This document shows, in pieces, positions 50,681-61,711 of a DNA stretch of 64,000 bases. Numbering within the stretch: position 1 is the stretch's first letter; each line of letters starts with the position of its first letter. The notes beneath the pieces are model-generated. The model worked only from the letters and a program-made list of their open reading frames with translations. It made no database searches and was not told where the DNA came from. The translations under genes and the position numbers were made by a program. Source of the DNA: Mycolicibacterium gadium (GTDB lineage Bacteria > Actinomycetota > Actinomycetes > Mycobacteriales > Mycobacteriaceae); NCBI RefSeq assembly GCF_010728925.1, contig NZ_AP022608.1, positions 5,022,001 to 5,086,000 of the forward strand, read 5' to 3'.

Positions 50681-51427
50681 CTATGGCATCCACTGCCCGC
50701 CGGACACCGAGACCATCTGGCCGGTGATGTGTTTGGCCGACGGTGAGCACAGGAATGCGACCGTCTTGGCAATGTCGGCGGGTTCACCGATGGAACCGGT
50801 AAGTGTCGTGGAGCGCATTGTTTCGAGTTCTTCATCGCTCTTCCGCGAGAGCAGCCACGGTGTCGCGGTGGTCCCGACGACGACGGTGTTCACCCGCACC
50901 CCGAGCGGACCGAGTTGCACCGCCATCAGCCTGGACAGGCCTTCGACACCCGCCTTGGCGGCGGCGTACGCAGCGGGCCCGGTGCGGACGCCGTGCGCAG
51001 ACACCGAGCTGATGTTCACGATCGCGCCTGATCTCTGCTCGACCATCTGGCGTGCGGCGACCTGCGCCATGATGAAGGTGCCGGTGAGGTTGACCGCGAT
51101 GATCCGATTCCAATCCTCGTCCGTTTGGTCGAGAAACGTTGCGGGCAAGGTCATACCTGCGTTGTTGACCAGTGCCTGGATTGCGCCGTGGGCGGTCGCG
51201 AGCGCACCGAGTTCGCGTTCGACGGCTGTGCGGTCGGTGATGGAGAGTTCGACCGGGATCACCACGCCCGTCCGGGCGGCATCACTGTCGCTGATCTTGG
51301 CCAGCGCCTTGGCGTTCACATCGACCACGGCCACCCGGTAGCCGGCAGCGACCAGCTCGTCGACGATCGCCTCGCCTATTCCACGAGCGCCGCCGGTCAC
51401 CACCGCCAGCCCACGGTTACCCGACAT
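50681..51427 (-). CDS. SDR family oxidoreductase (FabG-like)
   Basis: A 248-residue SDR with LAVVTGGARGIGEAIVDELV at residues 6-25, LVNNAGMTLPATFL near 85, the Ser-Tyr-Lys site in NISSVSAHGVRTGPAAYAAAKAGVEGLSR (split over ~30 residues) and the C-terminal HITGQMVSVSGGQWMP. Probably a 3-hydroxyacyl-CoA or cyclic alcohol dehydrogenase. Start ATG 51427; it overlaps the 3' end of the TetR gene by 11 bases. Confidence 0.87.
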   Translation of the reverse strand: MSGNRGLAVVTGGARGIGEAIVDELVAAGYRVAVVDVNAKALAKISDSDAARTGVVIPVELSITDRTAVERELGALATAHGAIQALVNNAGMTLPATFLDQTDEDWNRIIAVNLTGTFIMAQVAARQMVEQRSGAIVNISSVSAHGVRTGPAAYAAAKAGVEGLSRLMAVQLGPLGVRVNTVVVGTTATPWLLSRKSDEELETMRSTTLTGSIGEPADIAKTVAFLCSPSAKHITGQMVSVSGGQWMP

Positions 51428-52049
51428 GGCGGCGCCGATCTTCTCTGACCAGCCGCTCGATGCGGTTGATGGACGGTCGAAGGAGGACGACCGCCTGGCC
51501 CATAAGGGCCACCAGATCACCGCGGCCGTCGCGCGCCACCCACGTGTCGATCGCGGCGCGGTTGGCTCCGTTCACGACCGTGGCCGCCAAACGGGGGCGC
51601 AGATCTGAGTCGGGGTCGGCATCGAGCCACCGGGCGACCTCGCGGGTCATCTGGTCGATCCAGTCGTCGTTGATGCGCAGCCGCGTCGCACGCAGTGCGG
51701 GGTGACTTGCGTACATTCGGGCACGGACCACGAAGATCTCCGGTTGTGCGGCGATCGCTTCGGCGACGGCGGCCGATGTCTCAGACAGGGCCCCCCACAA
51801 TGTGGTGGAGCGTGATGCGCGAAAGCGCCGAGTGGCCTCGTCGAGCCTCTCGGCGTAGCCGTCGAAAAGGATGTCCTCTTTGGTTGCGAAATGGTGGAAA
51901 TACGTCCGTGGCGCGACCCCTGCGGCGGCGGCGATCTGATCGACGGTGGTGGCGTCGTAGCCCTCGATCTCAAAGAGTTCGACCGCTGCGGCAATGAGCG
52001 CCACCCGGTTGCGTTGGCCCCGCATCCGACGTTGATCCATGACCGTCAT
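51417..52049 (-). CDS. TetR family transcriptional regulator
   Basis: A 210-residue regulator with RNRVALIAAAVELFEIEGYDATTVDQIAAAAGVAPRTYFHHF spread over residues ~12-55 (recognition helix APRTYFHHFATKEDI), and a helical effector domain typical of the TetR_C group (SHPALRATRLRINDDWIDQM). ATG 52049 overlaps the stop of the MaoC-like gene (ATGA), so regulator and hydratase share a transcript. The likely operator is the 19-bp inverted repeat upstream of that transcript (52904-52922) and its twin at 56017. Confidence 0.86.
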   Translation of the reverse strand: MTVMDQRRMRGQRNRVALIAAAVELFEIEGYDATTVDQIAAAAGVAPRTYFHHFATKEDILFDGYAERLDEATRRFRASRSTTLWGALSETSAAVAEAIAAQPEIFVVRARMYASHPALRATRLRINDDWIDQMTREVARWLDADPDSDLRPRLAATVVNGANRAAIDTWVARDGRGDLVALMGQAVVLLRPSINRIERLVREDRRRHVG

Positions 52050-52870
52050 CCTCGCAGCGTCGCGGTGCCTGCCGACAGGGCAACGACCGAACCCTGACTG
52101 GTGCGGAACTGCACGCTCGTGCCGCGCCGCCAGACTTCGGTGCTCAAAGGGGTGCCGAGCATCACCGGTTTGGCGAATCGGCAGCTGATCGAGTGAAGGG
52201 CCGTGGGGTCGCCGCCACCAAGACTGTTCACCAGGGCGCGCGCGGCAAATCCGAAGGTGCACAGGCCGTGCAGGAAAACATCGTTGAAGCCAGCCTTCTT
52301 CGCGGCGTCGGGATCGATGTGCAGCGCGTTACGGTCACCGTTGAGGCGGTAGATGGCAGCTTGTTCGGGCCGCACCTCGTCGACCACAGTGACGTCGGGC
52401 GGTCCCGAGGGCTCATCGGCCGACGCAGGCCCGCGGTCTCCGCCGAATCCGCCGCCGCCGAGCACCATCGTCTGTCCCACCGCGACGAACAGTTCGCCGT
52501 CACCGTCGGTACCGCGCGTCGTGACCTCGATCGAGGCGTGTTTGCCTTTGTCCCACACCGCGGTGACCTCACCGGTCACCGCGACCTCGCCGCGGGGTTG
52601 CACCGGGCGAGACACCGACAGCGACTGTCCGCCGTGCACGATTGGAAACGTTCCGAGATCGAGGACGCTGCGCAGATCCTTGACCGCCCACCAGTTCGCC
52701 AGCAGGGCGAAGGTCGGCAGCACCGCGGGACCACGGCGTTCGTCGAGGAGGCGGAGCTCGTCCGGTGGTCGGGCACCGACCCCGAGCGCGTAGAGGATCG
52801 TGTCGGCTTCCGTCCAGGCAAACGTCGTCGGATCGAGCTTGGTGCCCACTGCATTCGCGTCAAGGCTCAA
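52046..52870 (-). CDS. MaoC-family double hot-dog enoyl-CoA hydratase
   Basis: The 274-residue protein has two hot-dog domains as in HSD17B4-type hydratases. The N-terminal one shows FAWTEADTILYALGVGA and PIVHGGQSLSVSRPV; the C-terminal one carries the hydratase-2 motif in YRLNGDRNALHIDPDAAKKAGF followed by HGLCTFGFAARALV, with Asp and His positioned as the catalytic pair. It would hydrate 2-enoyl-CoA to (R)-3-hydroxyacyl-CoA. It is first in the operon with the TetR gene and SDR, and divergent from the luciferase-like gene. Confidence 0.87.
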   Translation of the reverse strand: MSLDANAVGTKLDPTTFAWTEADTILYALGVGARPPDELRLLDERRGPAVLPTFALLANWWAVKDLRSVLDLGTFPIVHGGQSLSVSRPVQPRGEVAVTGEVTAVWDKGKHASIEVTTRGTDGDGELFVAVGQTMVLGGGGFGGDRGPASADEPSGPPDVTVVDEVRPEQAAIYRLNGDRNALHIDPDAAKKAGFNDVFLHGLCTFGFAARALVNSLGGGDPTALHSISCRFAKPVMLGTPLSTEVWRRGTSVQFRTSQGSVVALSAGTATLRG

Positions 52871-52901
52871 CGCAACCTCCCGGTGACCGTATTGAACGGA
52901 T

Positions 52902-52925
52902 TGACGATATATGTTCGATCGTGCA
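52902..52925 (-). promoter_or_regulatory. Shared operator/promoter element, copy A
   Basis: On the minus strand a 24-base element with core ACGATCGAACATATATCGT (5-bp arms ACGAT and ATCGT, 9-base spacer) lies about 32 bases upstream of the MaoC-like start and 44 bases upstream of the divergent flavin oxidoreductase start. The same element recurs at 56014-56037 with two changes in 24 bases. Likely operator of the TetR regulator at 51417-52049. Confidence 0.6.
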
Positions 52926-52968
52926 ATATAGTGGCAGTAACTGCAACTAGTTTCTAGGAGCGATCGGA

Positions 52969-54042
52969 ATGAAGTTCGGCGTATTCATCCTCGGCGACAA
53001 GCCCAACCACCTGTCCGATCAGCAGGTGTTCGCCAATGTGTTGGAGGAGGCGCGCTGGGCCGAGGAACTCGGTTATGACGAGGTCTGGCTGGCTGAGCAC
53101 CATTTCTCGCCCTACGGCATGCTGGCCGATCTTCCGTTGGTTGCCGCTGCCATTGCCGCGCAGACCGAGCGCATCCGTATCGGCACGGCGTGCATGGTCA
53201 GTCCTTTTCACAACCCGATCCAGCTCGCCGAGCGTATTGCGATGGTCGATGTATTGTCCGGTGGGCGCTTCGATGCCGGGTTCGGTCGCGGATACCAAGC
53301 CCACGAGTTCAAGGGCTTCGGAATTTCGATGGACGAGGCGACCGGCCGCTATCAGGAGTGTGTCGACATCGTGAACCTCCTGCTCACCCAGGAGAATGTG
53401 AGCTATGCGGGCAAGTATTTCCAACTCGAGGACGTGACGATCTATCCGCGTCCGGTGCAACGGCCCGTTCCGGTATGGGGCACCGTGATGAAAACTCCCT
53501 CGAGCTTTGAATGGTTGGCAGACAAGGGTTTCGGCGCGATCATCGGCAATCCCTACACGGTCGACCCGGACCTGCAGGGTGCTCTGGACATCTACCTGGA
53601 GACACAGGCCAAGAAGGGTCTCGAGGCCGCCACCGAGAACGTCTGGGCGCTCCTCAACGCGTTCTGCCACAACGACGACGGTTTCGCCCGTACCTATCCG
53701 CGGCAGAGCGTTGAGCTGTCCATCGAGACGCACCTCAAATATTCGAATCCGTTCGAGCGCGGCGGCGAGATTCCAGCCGATTACAAGGCCTACTCGGATT
53801 GGTTCGAAAAGCACGACAAGCAGAGCTATGAGCAGGTGCTCAACTCGCATCTCACGTTGATGGGTGACCCCGAGCGCATCATCGGCAAGATGCAGGCCGT
53901 CATCGATATGGGCTGGCGCAACATCATGCTGCGGATGTCGCGAGGTGGTGCCATGGACCGCGCCAAAGTCTACGAGTCGATGAAGTTGTTCTCCCAAGAG
54001 GTGATTCCTGCCGCGACCGAACTCGCAGCAGCCCCGGCGTGA
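52969..54042 (+). CDS. Luciferase-like (LLM) flavin-dependent oxidoreductase
   Basis: A 357-residue TIM-barrel flavoprotein of the bacterial luciferase superfamily. Landmarks are MKFGVFILGD, EELGYDEVWLAEHHFSPYG (AEHH motif), GTACMVSPFHNPIQLAERIAMVDVLSGGRFDAGFGRGY and GDPERIIGKMQAVIDMGWRNIML. Members use FMN or F420 and act as monooxygenases, including type II Baeyer-Villiger enzymes on cyclic ketones, or as dehydrogenases. It begins an operon with a thiolase, DUF35 protein and SnoaL-like gene. Ribosome site TAGGAG lies ahead of ATG 52969. Confidence 0.88.
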   Translation: MKFGVFILGDKPNHLSDQQVFANVLEEARWAEELGYDEVWLAEHHFSPYGMLADLPLVAAAIAAQTERIRIGTACMVSPFHNPIQLAERIAMVDVLSGGRFDAGFGRGYQAHEFKGFGISMDEATGRYQECVDIVNLLLTQENVSYAGKYFQLEDVTIYPRPVQRPVPVWGTVMKTPSSFEWLADKGFGAIIGNPYTVDPDLQGALDIYLETQAKKGLEAATENVWALLNAFCHNDDGFARTYPRQSVELSIETHLKYSNPFERGGEIPADYKAYSDWFEKHDKQSYEQVLNSHLTLMGDPERIIGKMQAVIDMGWRNIMLRMSRGGAMDRAKVYESMKLFSQEVIPAATELAAAPA

Positions 54043-54046
54043 CGCT

Positions 54047-55213
54047 GTGACGAGCATCCGTGGCGTGGCGGCCATCGTCGGCGTCGCCGACGAGGTATCG
54101 CCGGAAGGCGTCATCGATGTGCCACTGCGGCAGCTCGAGGCGCAAGTCGTCCGGGCGGCACTGGCCGACGCGGGACTGAGCCTCAAAGACGTCGACGGAC
54201 TGTGTTCCTGCACGGGTGGCACGTTGATGCACTCTGTCGAACTGGCCGAATATCTGGGCATCACACCGCGTTTCACCGATGCGACGCAGACGGGCGGTGC
54301 CAGTTACGGGCTATATGTCGAGCATGCGGCGGCGGCGATCGCGGCGGGCCTCGCCGAAACCGTGGTGATCGTCTACGCATCGACACCCCGCGCAGCGCGT
54401 CGACGGGGCGAAAAGGGGATGGGTGTGTTCGCCACGCCCGAGCGTCTCGAATGGGAGACGCCCTTCGGGGTGATGCTGCCGATCAGCGCCTACGCGTTGG
54501 CCGCGAATCGGCACATGGCTCAATTCGGTACCACTGCCGAACAACTCGCGCAGATCGCTGTCGACACTCGTACCTGGGCCTCCCTCAATCCGCGCGCACA
54601 CCTTCAGAACGCAATCACCGTCGACGATGTGCTGAACTCCGGCTTCCTCGCCGAGCCGATGCACAAATTGGAATGCTGCCTGGTCACCGACGGCGCGGGA
54701 GCGATAGTGGTCACCTCGGCGGCACGGGCTCGCGATCTCGAAAAGGCCCCGGCATACGTGTTGGGGGCCGCCTCGGCCGCATCGCACACGATGATTTCGC
54801 AAATGCCCGATTTGACGGTGACCCCCGGCGCGGTGTCAGGACCCGCGGCGTTCGCTGCCGCCGGGCTCTCCCCCGGGGATGTCGATGTTGTACAGCTGTA
54901 CGACTCATTCACCATCACTGTGCTGCTGGCCCTCGAGGACCTCGGCTTCTGCGCCAAGGGGGAGGGCGGGGCCTTCGTCGGCGATGGCGCGCTGGCCCCG
55001 GGCGGCGCGCTGCCCGGCCAGACCACCGGCGGCGGACTCGCCTATACGCACCCCGGTGCCTTCGGTGCATTCCTGCTCGTCGAGGCGACTCGCCAACTTC
55101 GCGGTGAATGCGGCGATCGACAGGTGGATGCCGACGTCGCCCTGGCGCACGGAACAGGCGGCGTGTTGTCGGCGACGTCCACGGTGATACTCGGAACGGA
55201 GGCGACGTTGTGA
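54047..55213 (+). CDS. Thiolase-superfamily protein (SCP-x/lipid-transfer type)
   Basis: A 388-residue thiolase-fold protein. It has DVDGLCSCTGGTLMHSVELAEYLG, GGASYGLYVEHAAAAIAAGLAETVVIVYAS around the first lobe, KLECCLVTDGAGAIVVTSA, DVDVVQLYDSFTITVLLALEDLGFCAKGEGGAFV and the conserved GGGLAYTHPGAFG histidine. The usual catalytic Cys before GG is not evident at the normal place, as in Ltp2-type aldolases. With its DUF35 partner directly downstream (GTGA overlap) it probably makes a retro-aldolase or thiolase complex. Start GTG 54047. Confidence 0.86.
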   Translation: MTSIRGVAAIVGVADEVSPEGVIDVPLRQLEAQVVRAALADAGLSLKDVDGLCSCTGGTLMHSVELAEYLGITPRFTDATQTGGASYGLYVEHAAAAIAAGLAETVVIVYASTPRAARRRGEKGMGVFATPERLEWETPFGVMLPISAYALAANRHMAQFGTTAEQLAQIAVDTRTWASLNPRAHLQNAITVDDVLNSGFLAEPMHKLECCLVTDGAGAIVVTSAARARDLEKAPAYVLGAASAASHTMISQMPDLTVTPGAVSGPAAFAAAGLSPGDVDVVQLYDSFTITVLLALEDLGFCAKGEGGAFVGDGALAPGGALPGQTTGGGLAYTHPGAFGAFLLVEATRQLRGECGDRQVDADVALAHGTGGVLSATSTVILGTEATL

Positions 55214-55614
55214 GCGAGGACGTTCCCGCCATCCCGCTCCCCGAGCCGAGCGCGGTCTCGGCGCCCTATTGGGAAGCGACCCGGAGCAAGAGGCTGGCAA
55301 TGCAGCGGTGCGTGAATTGTTCTCGCCTGGTGTGGTATCCACGCTTTGCATGTCCGCACTGCGGCGGCGATGAACTGGCCTGGGAAACGTTGTCCGGTCG
55401 CGGTGTGGTCTACGCGGTCAGTGTGCATCATCGTCCGGCGCTGCCCGCTCTCGCCGACAAGGTGCCCTATTCCGTCGTGCTCATTGACCTGGCTGAGGGT
55501 GCACGCATCATGTCGAATGTGTTCGGTGTCCCGCCACAGGTCGGGGACGAGGTCGACGTCGCATGGGTGCCGCTGCCGGATGGGCGCAACCTGCCGACTT
55601 TCGAGTGCAGGTAG
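55210..55614 (+). CDS. DUF35 zinc-ribbon/OB-fold protein (thiolase partner)
   Basis: A 134-residue protein with a rubredoxin-like zinc ribbon (MQRCVNCSRLVWYPRFACPHCGGDEL split over 26 residues; two CxxC pairs) followed by an OB-fold (WETLSGRGVVYAVSVHHRP, PYSVVLIDLAEGARIMSNV). Such proteins form complexes with thiolase-like partners in steroid side-chain cleavage and in archaeal mevalonate synthesis. GTG 55210 overlaps the thiolase stop. It probably binds acyl-CoA and positions it for the partner. Confidence 0.9.
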   Translation: MSEDVPAIPLPEPSAVSAPYWEATRSKRLAMQRCVNCSRLVWYPRFACPHCGGDELAWETLSGRGVVYAVSVHHRPALPALADKVPYSVVLIDLAEGARIMSNVFGVPPQVGDEVDVAWVPLPDGRNLPTFECR

Positions 55615-55616
55615 TC

Positions 55617-56012
55617 GTGTCTGCGCCAGACGTCGAACTCCAGCGACGGCGTGAGGAACTGGTCTTGCGACACGTCGCAGGCGAGAATGACCGTGATCTC
55701 GAGGCGATCATGGCGACATTCACCCATCCGCGTTACGAGATCGTCCCGACCGGCATGGTCTTCGACGGAGACCAGCAGGTCCGTCAGATGATCCTGCGTC
55801 AGTGGGATGAGTTACCTCGGCTGCATTACTCGGCCGAAGCCATATTCCACTCCGCTGACGGGCTGGTCGTGGAAACCAGGACGACGCGTCCTGGTGCTGC
55901 GGTGGACATGCTCAGCATCAACCTGTTCATCTTCCGCGGCGACGGGCTGATCCTGGAGCGCTGCTATTTCGATCGGATGCTGTTTGCCGCGCAGATGCAG
56001 GCCGCCACCTGA
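55617..56012 (+). CDS. SnoaL/NTF2-like protein
   Basis: The 131-residue NTF2-fold protein reads ELQRRREELVLRHVAGENDRDLEAIMATF, then YEIVPTGMVFDGDQQVRQMI and MLSINLFIFRGDGLILERCYFDRM. It is similar in build to the other two SnoaL-like proteins of the region but not closely alike in sequence. Start is GTG 55617 or GTG 55605; both lie around the DUF35 stop. It ends the luciferase-thiolase-DUF35 operon. Confidence 0.78.
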   Translation: MSAPDVELQRRREELVLRHVAGENDRDLEAIMATFTHPRYEIVPTGMVFDGDQQVRQMILRQWDELPRLHYSAEAIFHSADGLVVETRTTRPGAAVDMLSINLFIFRGDGLILERCYFDRMLFAAQMQAAT

Positions 56013-56013
56013 C

Positions 56014-56037
56014 TGCACGATTGAACACATATCGTCA
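56014..56037 (+). promoter_or_regulatory. Shared operator/promoter element, copy B
   Basis: The core ACGATTGAACACATATCGT matches copy A (52902-52925, minus strand), with 22 of 24 bases identical over the full element. It lies 36 bases upstream of the fused E1 gene start, nearly the same distance as copy A from the MaoC-like start and in the same orientation. It would put the E1-lipoyl-crotonase operon under the same regulator. Confidence 0.6.
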
Positions 56038-56073
56038 TATTGTAGAATTCTCGCCGACCCGGCAAGGAGTGTG

Positions 56074-58095
56074 ATGTCCGCTCAAACAGGCACTGAGGCC
56101 TCGGCGCCGAGCACAGACCTCGCGGTCGAGTTCTACCGACTGATGAGCAAGGTGCAACACGGCGACAAACGAGTGCGCAAGGCGTTGTCCTCGGGAGAGG
56201 CGGCGATGAGCTACTGGCCGGTCGACGGTCAGGAGGCGATGTCGGCAGGCGCGATGCTTGCGTTGGCCGATGGGGACCAGTTGGTCACCACCTACCGCGG
56301 ACTCGGCGATGTCTTGGCCAAGGGCATCGATCTGGAGGCCTACTTCGCCGAGATTCTCGGACGCCGCGACGGATTGTCGAAGGGCAAAGCAGGCGCGATG
56401 GGTATCTGCGACCCCGCACACGGCATCGCATGGACCACCGGCATCGTCGGTGCAGGCCCCTTGATCGCCAACGGCATCGCGTTGGCCGCTGCGCGCCGCG
56501 AGACCGGGCAGGTTGTCCTGGTGAGCTTTGGCGACGGAGCCACCAGCATCGGCTATGTCCACGAGGCGATGAACATGGCCGCGGTCTGGTCACTGCCGGT
56601 GATCTTCTTCTGCCAGAACAACGCGTGGGCCGAGGGCACCGCTTACGACCGATACACGCGCGCCGCCCAGCTGTCCGACCGCGCCGTGGGTTACGGAATG
56701 CCCGGGGTCACCGTCGACGGCACTGATCCACAAGCCGTCTACGACGCGGTTTCGGCGGCGGCTGAACGAGCGCGAGCCGGAGCGGGCCCGACATTCGTCG
56801 AGGCAAAGGCCTACCGGTTACAGGGCCACTATTTCGGCGACGCGATGGGATACGCGGACCAGGAGGAACTGGCCGCCAAACGGTCCGACCCCCCGTTCGT
56901 CCGATACCGGGCGCGGTTGATCGCCGATGGAACCGCTACCGAAGCGGAACTCGATGCCATCGACAACGAAGTGACCGCTGAACTCGACGCAGCCTTTACT
57001 GCCGCTGCTGCGTCGGAACCCCCGGTTGTCGACGAACTCACCCGAGATGTGTTCTCCTGCAACGGGTCAGAGCTTGCTGAACCCGGCCAGGTGCATGCCG
57101 TCCTGCCAGGGGGGGACACCGAGGAAATGGGTTTGGTGCAGGCGATCAACAGGACACTTGACCGAGCGATGGCCGCCGACGAGTCTATTGTTCTGCTCGG
57201 CGAGGACATCGGCGATCCGTCGGGCGGTGGCATGTTCAAAGTCACCGCCGGTCTCTCGGGTAAGTATGGGGAAGGTCGCGTGCTCGACACCCCGATCGCG
57301 GAATCCGCGATCGTGGGTGCGGCGATCGGAGCCTCGTTGGGCGGCCTGCGCCCAGTTGCCGAGTTGATGTTCATGGACTTCCTGGGCGTCGCGATGGACC
57401 AGATTGCCAACCACGCGGCAAAGGTGCGTTACATGTCCGGCGGTCGCAAAGGCGCGCCGCTGGTGATCAGGACGATGGTGGGAATGGCTGCAGGACCGCA
57501 ACATTCGCAAGCGCTCGAAGCCTGGGCCATGCACACACCTGGGCTGAAAGTCGTCTGGCCGAGTACCGCTGCTGACGCCGCCGGACTGCTGAAAGCCTGT
57601 CTTCTTGACAACGATCCGTGCCTGTTCGTGGAATCCATGAAGCTCTACTACGGGGGCGGCAAGGGGCCCGTGCCGGTTTCCGACTACGTGATCCCGCTCG
57701 GTCAGGCCGACGTCAAACGCCAGGGATCCGATGTCACCGTCGTTACCTATGGCGTCATGGTGCATGCGGCTTTGGAGGCGGCTGAAAGGCTGGCCGGCGA
57801 GGGGATTTCGGTCGAGGTCGTAGATTTGCGCACGTTGGTACCGCTGGACCTGGCAACGGTTTTGGATTCGGTCCGCAAGACGACTCGACTGGTGGTCGCC
57901 CACGAATCAGTCGGATTCTGTGGCCCGGGCGCCGAGATCGCCGCCGCGGTTGGTACCGAACTCTTCGGTGTGCTCAGTGCGCCGATTCAGCGCGTTGCAG
58001 GGACTTACACGCCGATCCCACGGGCGGCGACGCTGGAAGCCGCCTGCCGACCGGGCGCAGACCAGGTGGTCGAGGCGATCAGGAGTATTTCGTGA
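56074..58095 (+). CDS. Fused alpha-beta E1 component of a thiamine-diphosphate 2-oxoacid dehydrogenase
   Basis: A 673-residue fusion of E1 alpha (about residues 1-320) and E1 beta (about 345-673). The alpha part has YWPVDGQEAMSAGAML, TTYRGLGDVLAKG and the ThDP motif SFGDGATSIGYVHEAMNMAAVWSLPVIFFCQNN (GDG...NN). The beta part has EEMGLVQAINRTLDRAM, LLGEDIGDPSGGGMFKVTAGL, FMDFLGVAMDQIANHAAKVRYM and the end AHESVGFCGPGAEIAAAV. These enzymes decarboxylate 2-oxoacids or cleave acetoin-like ketols and pass the acyl group to lipoyl-lysine. ATG 56074 has an AAGGAG ribosome site. It heads a chain of overlapping genes. Confidence 0.9.
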   Translation: MSAQTGTEASAPSTDLAVEFYRLMSKVQHGDKRVRKALSSGEAAMSYWPVDGQEAMSAGAMLALADGDQLVTTYRGLGDVLAKGIDLEAYFAEILGRRDGLSKGKAGAMGICDPAHGIAWTTGIVGAGPLIANGIALAAARRETGQVVLVSFGDGATSIGYVHEAMNMAAVWSLPVIFFCQNNAWAEGTAYDRYTRAAQLSDRAVGYGMPGVTVDGTDPQAVYDAVSAAAERARAGAGPTFVEAKAYRLQGHYFGDAMGYADQEELAAKRSDPPFVRYRARLIADGTATEAELDAIDNEVTAELDAAFTAAAASEPPVVDELTRDVFSCNGSELAEPGQVHAVLPGGDTEEMGLVQAINRTLDRAMAADESIVLLGEDIGDPSGGGMFKVTAGLSGKYGEGRVLDTPIAESAIVGAAIGASLGGLRPVAELMFMDFLGVAMDQIANHAAKVRYMSGGRKGAPLVIRTMVGMAAGPQHSQALEAWAMHTPGLKVVWPSTAADAAGLLKACLLDNDPCLFVESMKLYYGGGKGPVPVSDYVIPLGQADVKRQGSDVTVVTYGVMVHAALEAAERLAGEGISVEVVDLRTLVPLDLATVLDSVRKTTRLVVAHESVGFCGPGAEIAAAVGTELFGVLSAPIQRVAGTYTPIPRAATLEAACRPGADQVVEAIRSIS

Positions 58096-58315
58096 CAGAA
58101 GTGCGGATGCCCAAGCCTGGTGACGCAATCACCGAAGCCGAGATCACCGAGTTCTTCCACGAGGAGGGCGGGTCCGTCTCCGAAGGTGAGCCGCTGTACT
58201 CCATTGCCACCGACAAGGTGGAGATGGACATCGAGTCTCCCGCGACCGGCACGGTGTCATGGAAGGTCTCCGAAGGTGGCACCTATGAGGTCGGTGAGCT
58301 GATCGCCGTCATCTC

Positions 58316-58319
<4 letters not shown>
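58092..58319 (+). CDS. Stand-alone lipoyl-domain protein
   Basis: A 75-residue protein that is a single biotinyl/lipoyl domain: MPKPGDAITEAEITEFFHEEGG, then the modification loop IATDKVEMDIESP with the lysine at about residue 42, and GTVSWKVSEGGTYEVGELIAVI. DKVE with a following hydrophobic matches lipoylation rather than biotinylation (which has MKM). There is no peripheral-subunit-binding or acyltransferase domain, so it is not a complete E2. GTG 58092 overlaps the E1 stop. It probably receives the acyl group from the fused E1. Confidence 0.9.
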
Positions 58320-60940
<2,621 letters not shown>

Positions 60941-60944
<4 letters not shown>

Positions 60945-61711
60945 CCGGCATCCACGGCGCGAATCCGGATCCGCTGATCTTGATCGAGAATCACGACGAG
61001 ATCGCGGTGATTTGGTTGAACCGTCCGGCGCAGCGCAATTCGCTGCGCTATGAGTCCTGGTCGGAACTGGCCTCCGCGCTGACAGCGACTTCTGGGGCAA
61101 GCGGCATCGTCATCGCGGGTGCACAGGGTTTCTTCAGTGCCGGAGGGGATTTGAAGACGGGCCCTGCGCACGGCTCCGGGCCCATGGGGCCGGCAGGGAG
61201 GGTCGAACACGCACAGCGGGTCATGGAGCAGCTTCGGTCGGTTTCCGTGCCGACGGTCGCCGCGGTCGAGGGGGCCGCGGTCGGTCTCGGCTGGAGCCTG
61301 GCTCTGTCCTGCGATCTGGTGGTCGCCGCGCGCGATGCATTCTTCTCGGCGCCGTTCGTCACCCGCGCGGTGGTGCCCGACGGCGGATTGGCGTGGCGAC
61401 TCACCCAGCAGCTCGGCAGGCACCGCGCATCGTCACTGTTGTTGCGCGGCAACAGGTTACCTGCCGAAGAGGCGTATCGGCTGGGACTGGTCACCGACCT
61501 CGCAGAACCTGGCGTGGTAGTCGATGACGCCATCGCTATCGCGCGTTCGCTTGCCGAGTCCGAACCGGGCGCGGTCGAGTTGACGAAACGACTGGTCGCA
61601 TCAGCCGAAGCCGCCCAACTGGCTGCCTTCCACCCGTTGGAGTTGGCGGTGGCCACCGTCGCGCAGCAGCGATCGGCTAGCGAGGCAGCCCGAGGCCAGT
61701 GGTCGAGATGA
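60941..61711 (+). CDS. Enoyl-CoA hydratase/isomerase (crotonase)
   Basis: A 256-residue crotonase: VIWLNRPAQRNSLRYESW, the oxyanion motif GAQGFFSAGGDLKTGPAHG, VEGAAVGLGWSLALSCDLVVAARDAFFSAPF and RAVVPDGGLAWRLTQQLG. Closely linked to the preceding crotonase by an ATGA overlap but only moderately similar, so it is not a recent duplicate. It ends the operon and overlaps by 35 bases with the convergent acyl-CoA dehydrogenase gene. Confidence 0.86.

Noticed and set aside
52193..52957. Plus-strand open frame opposite the MaoC-like gene
   Set aside because: The minus strand has the double hot-dog motifs and gene overlaps; the plus frame also runs through the divergent promoter.
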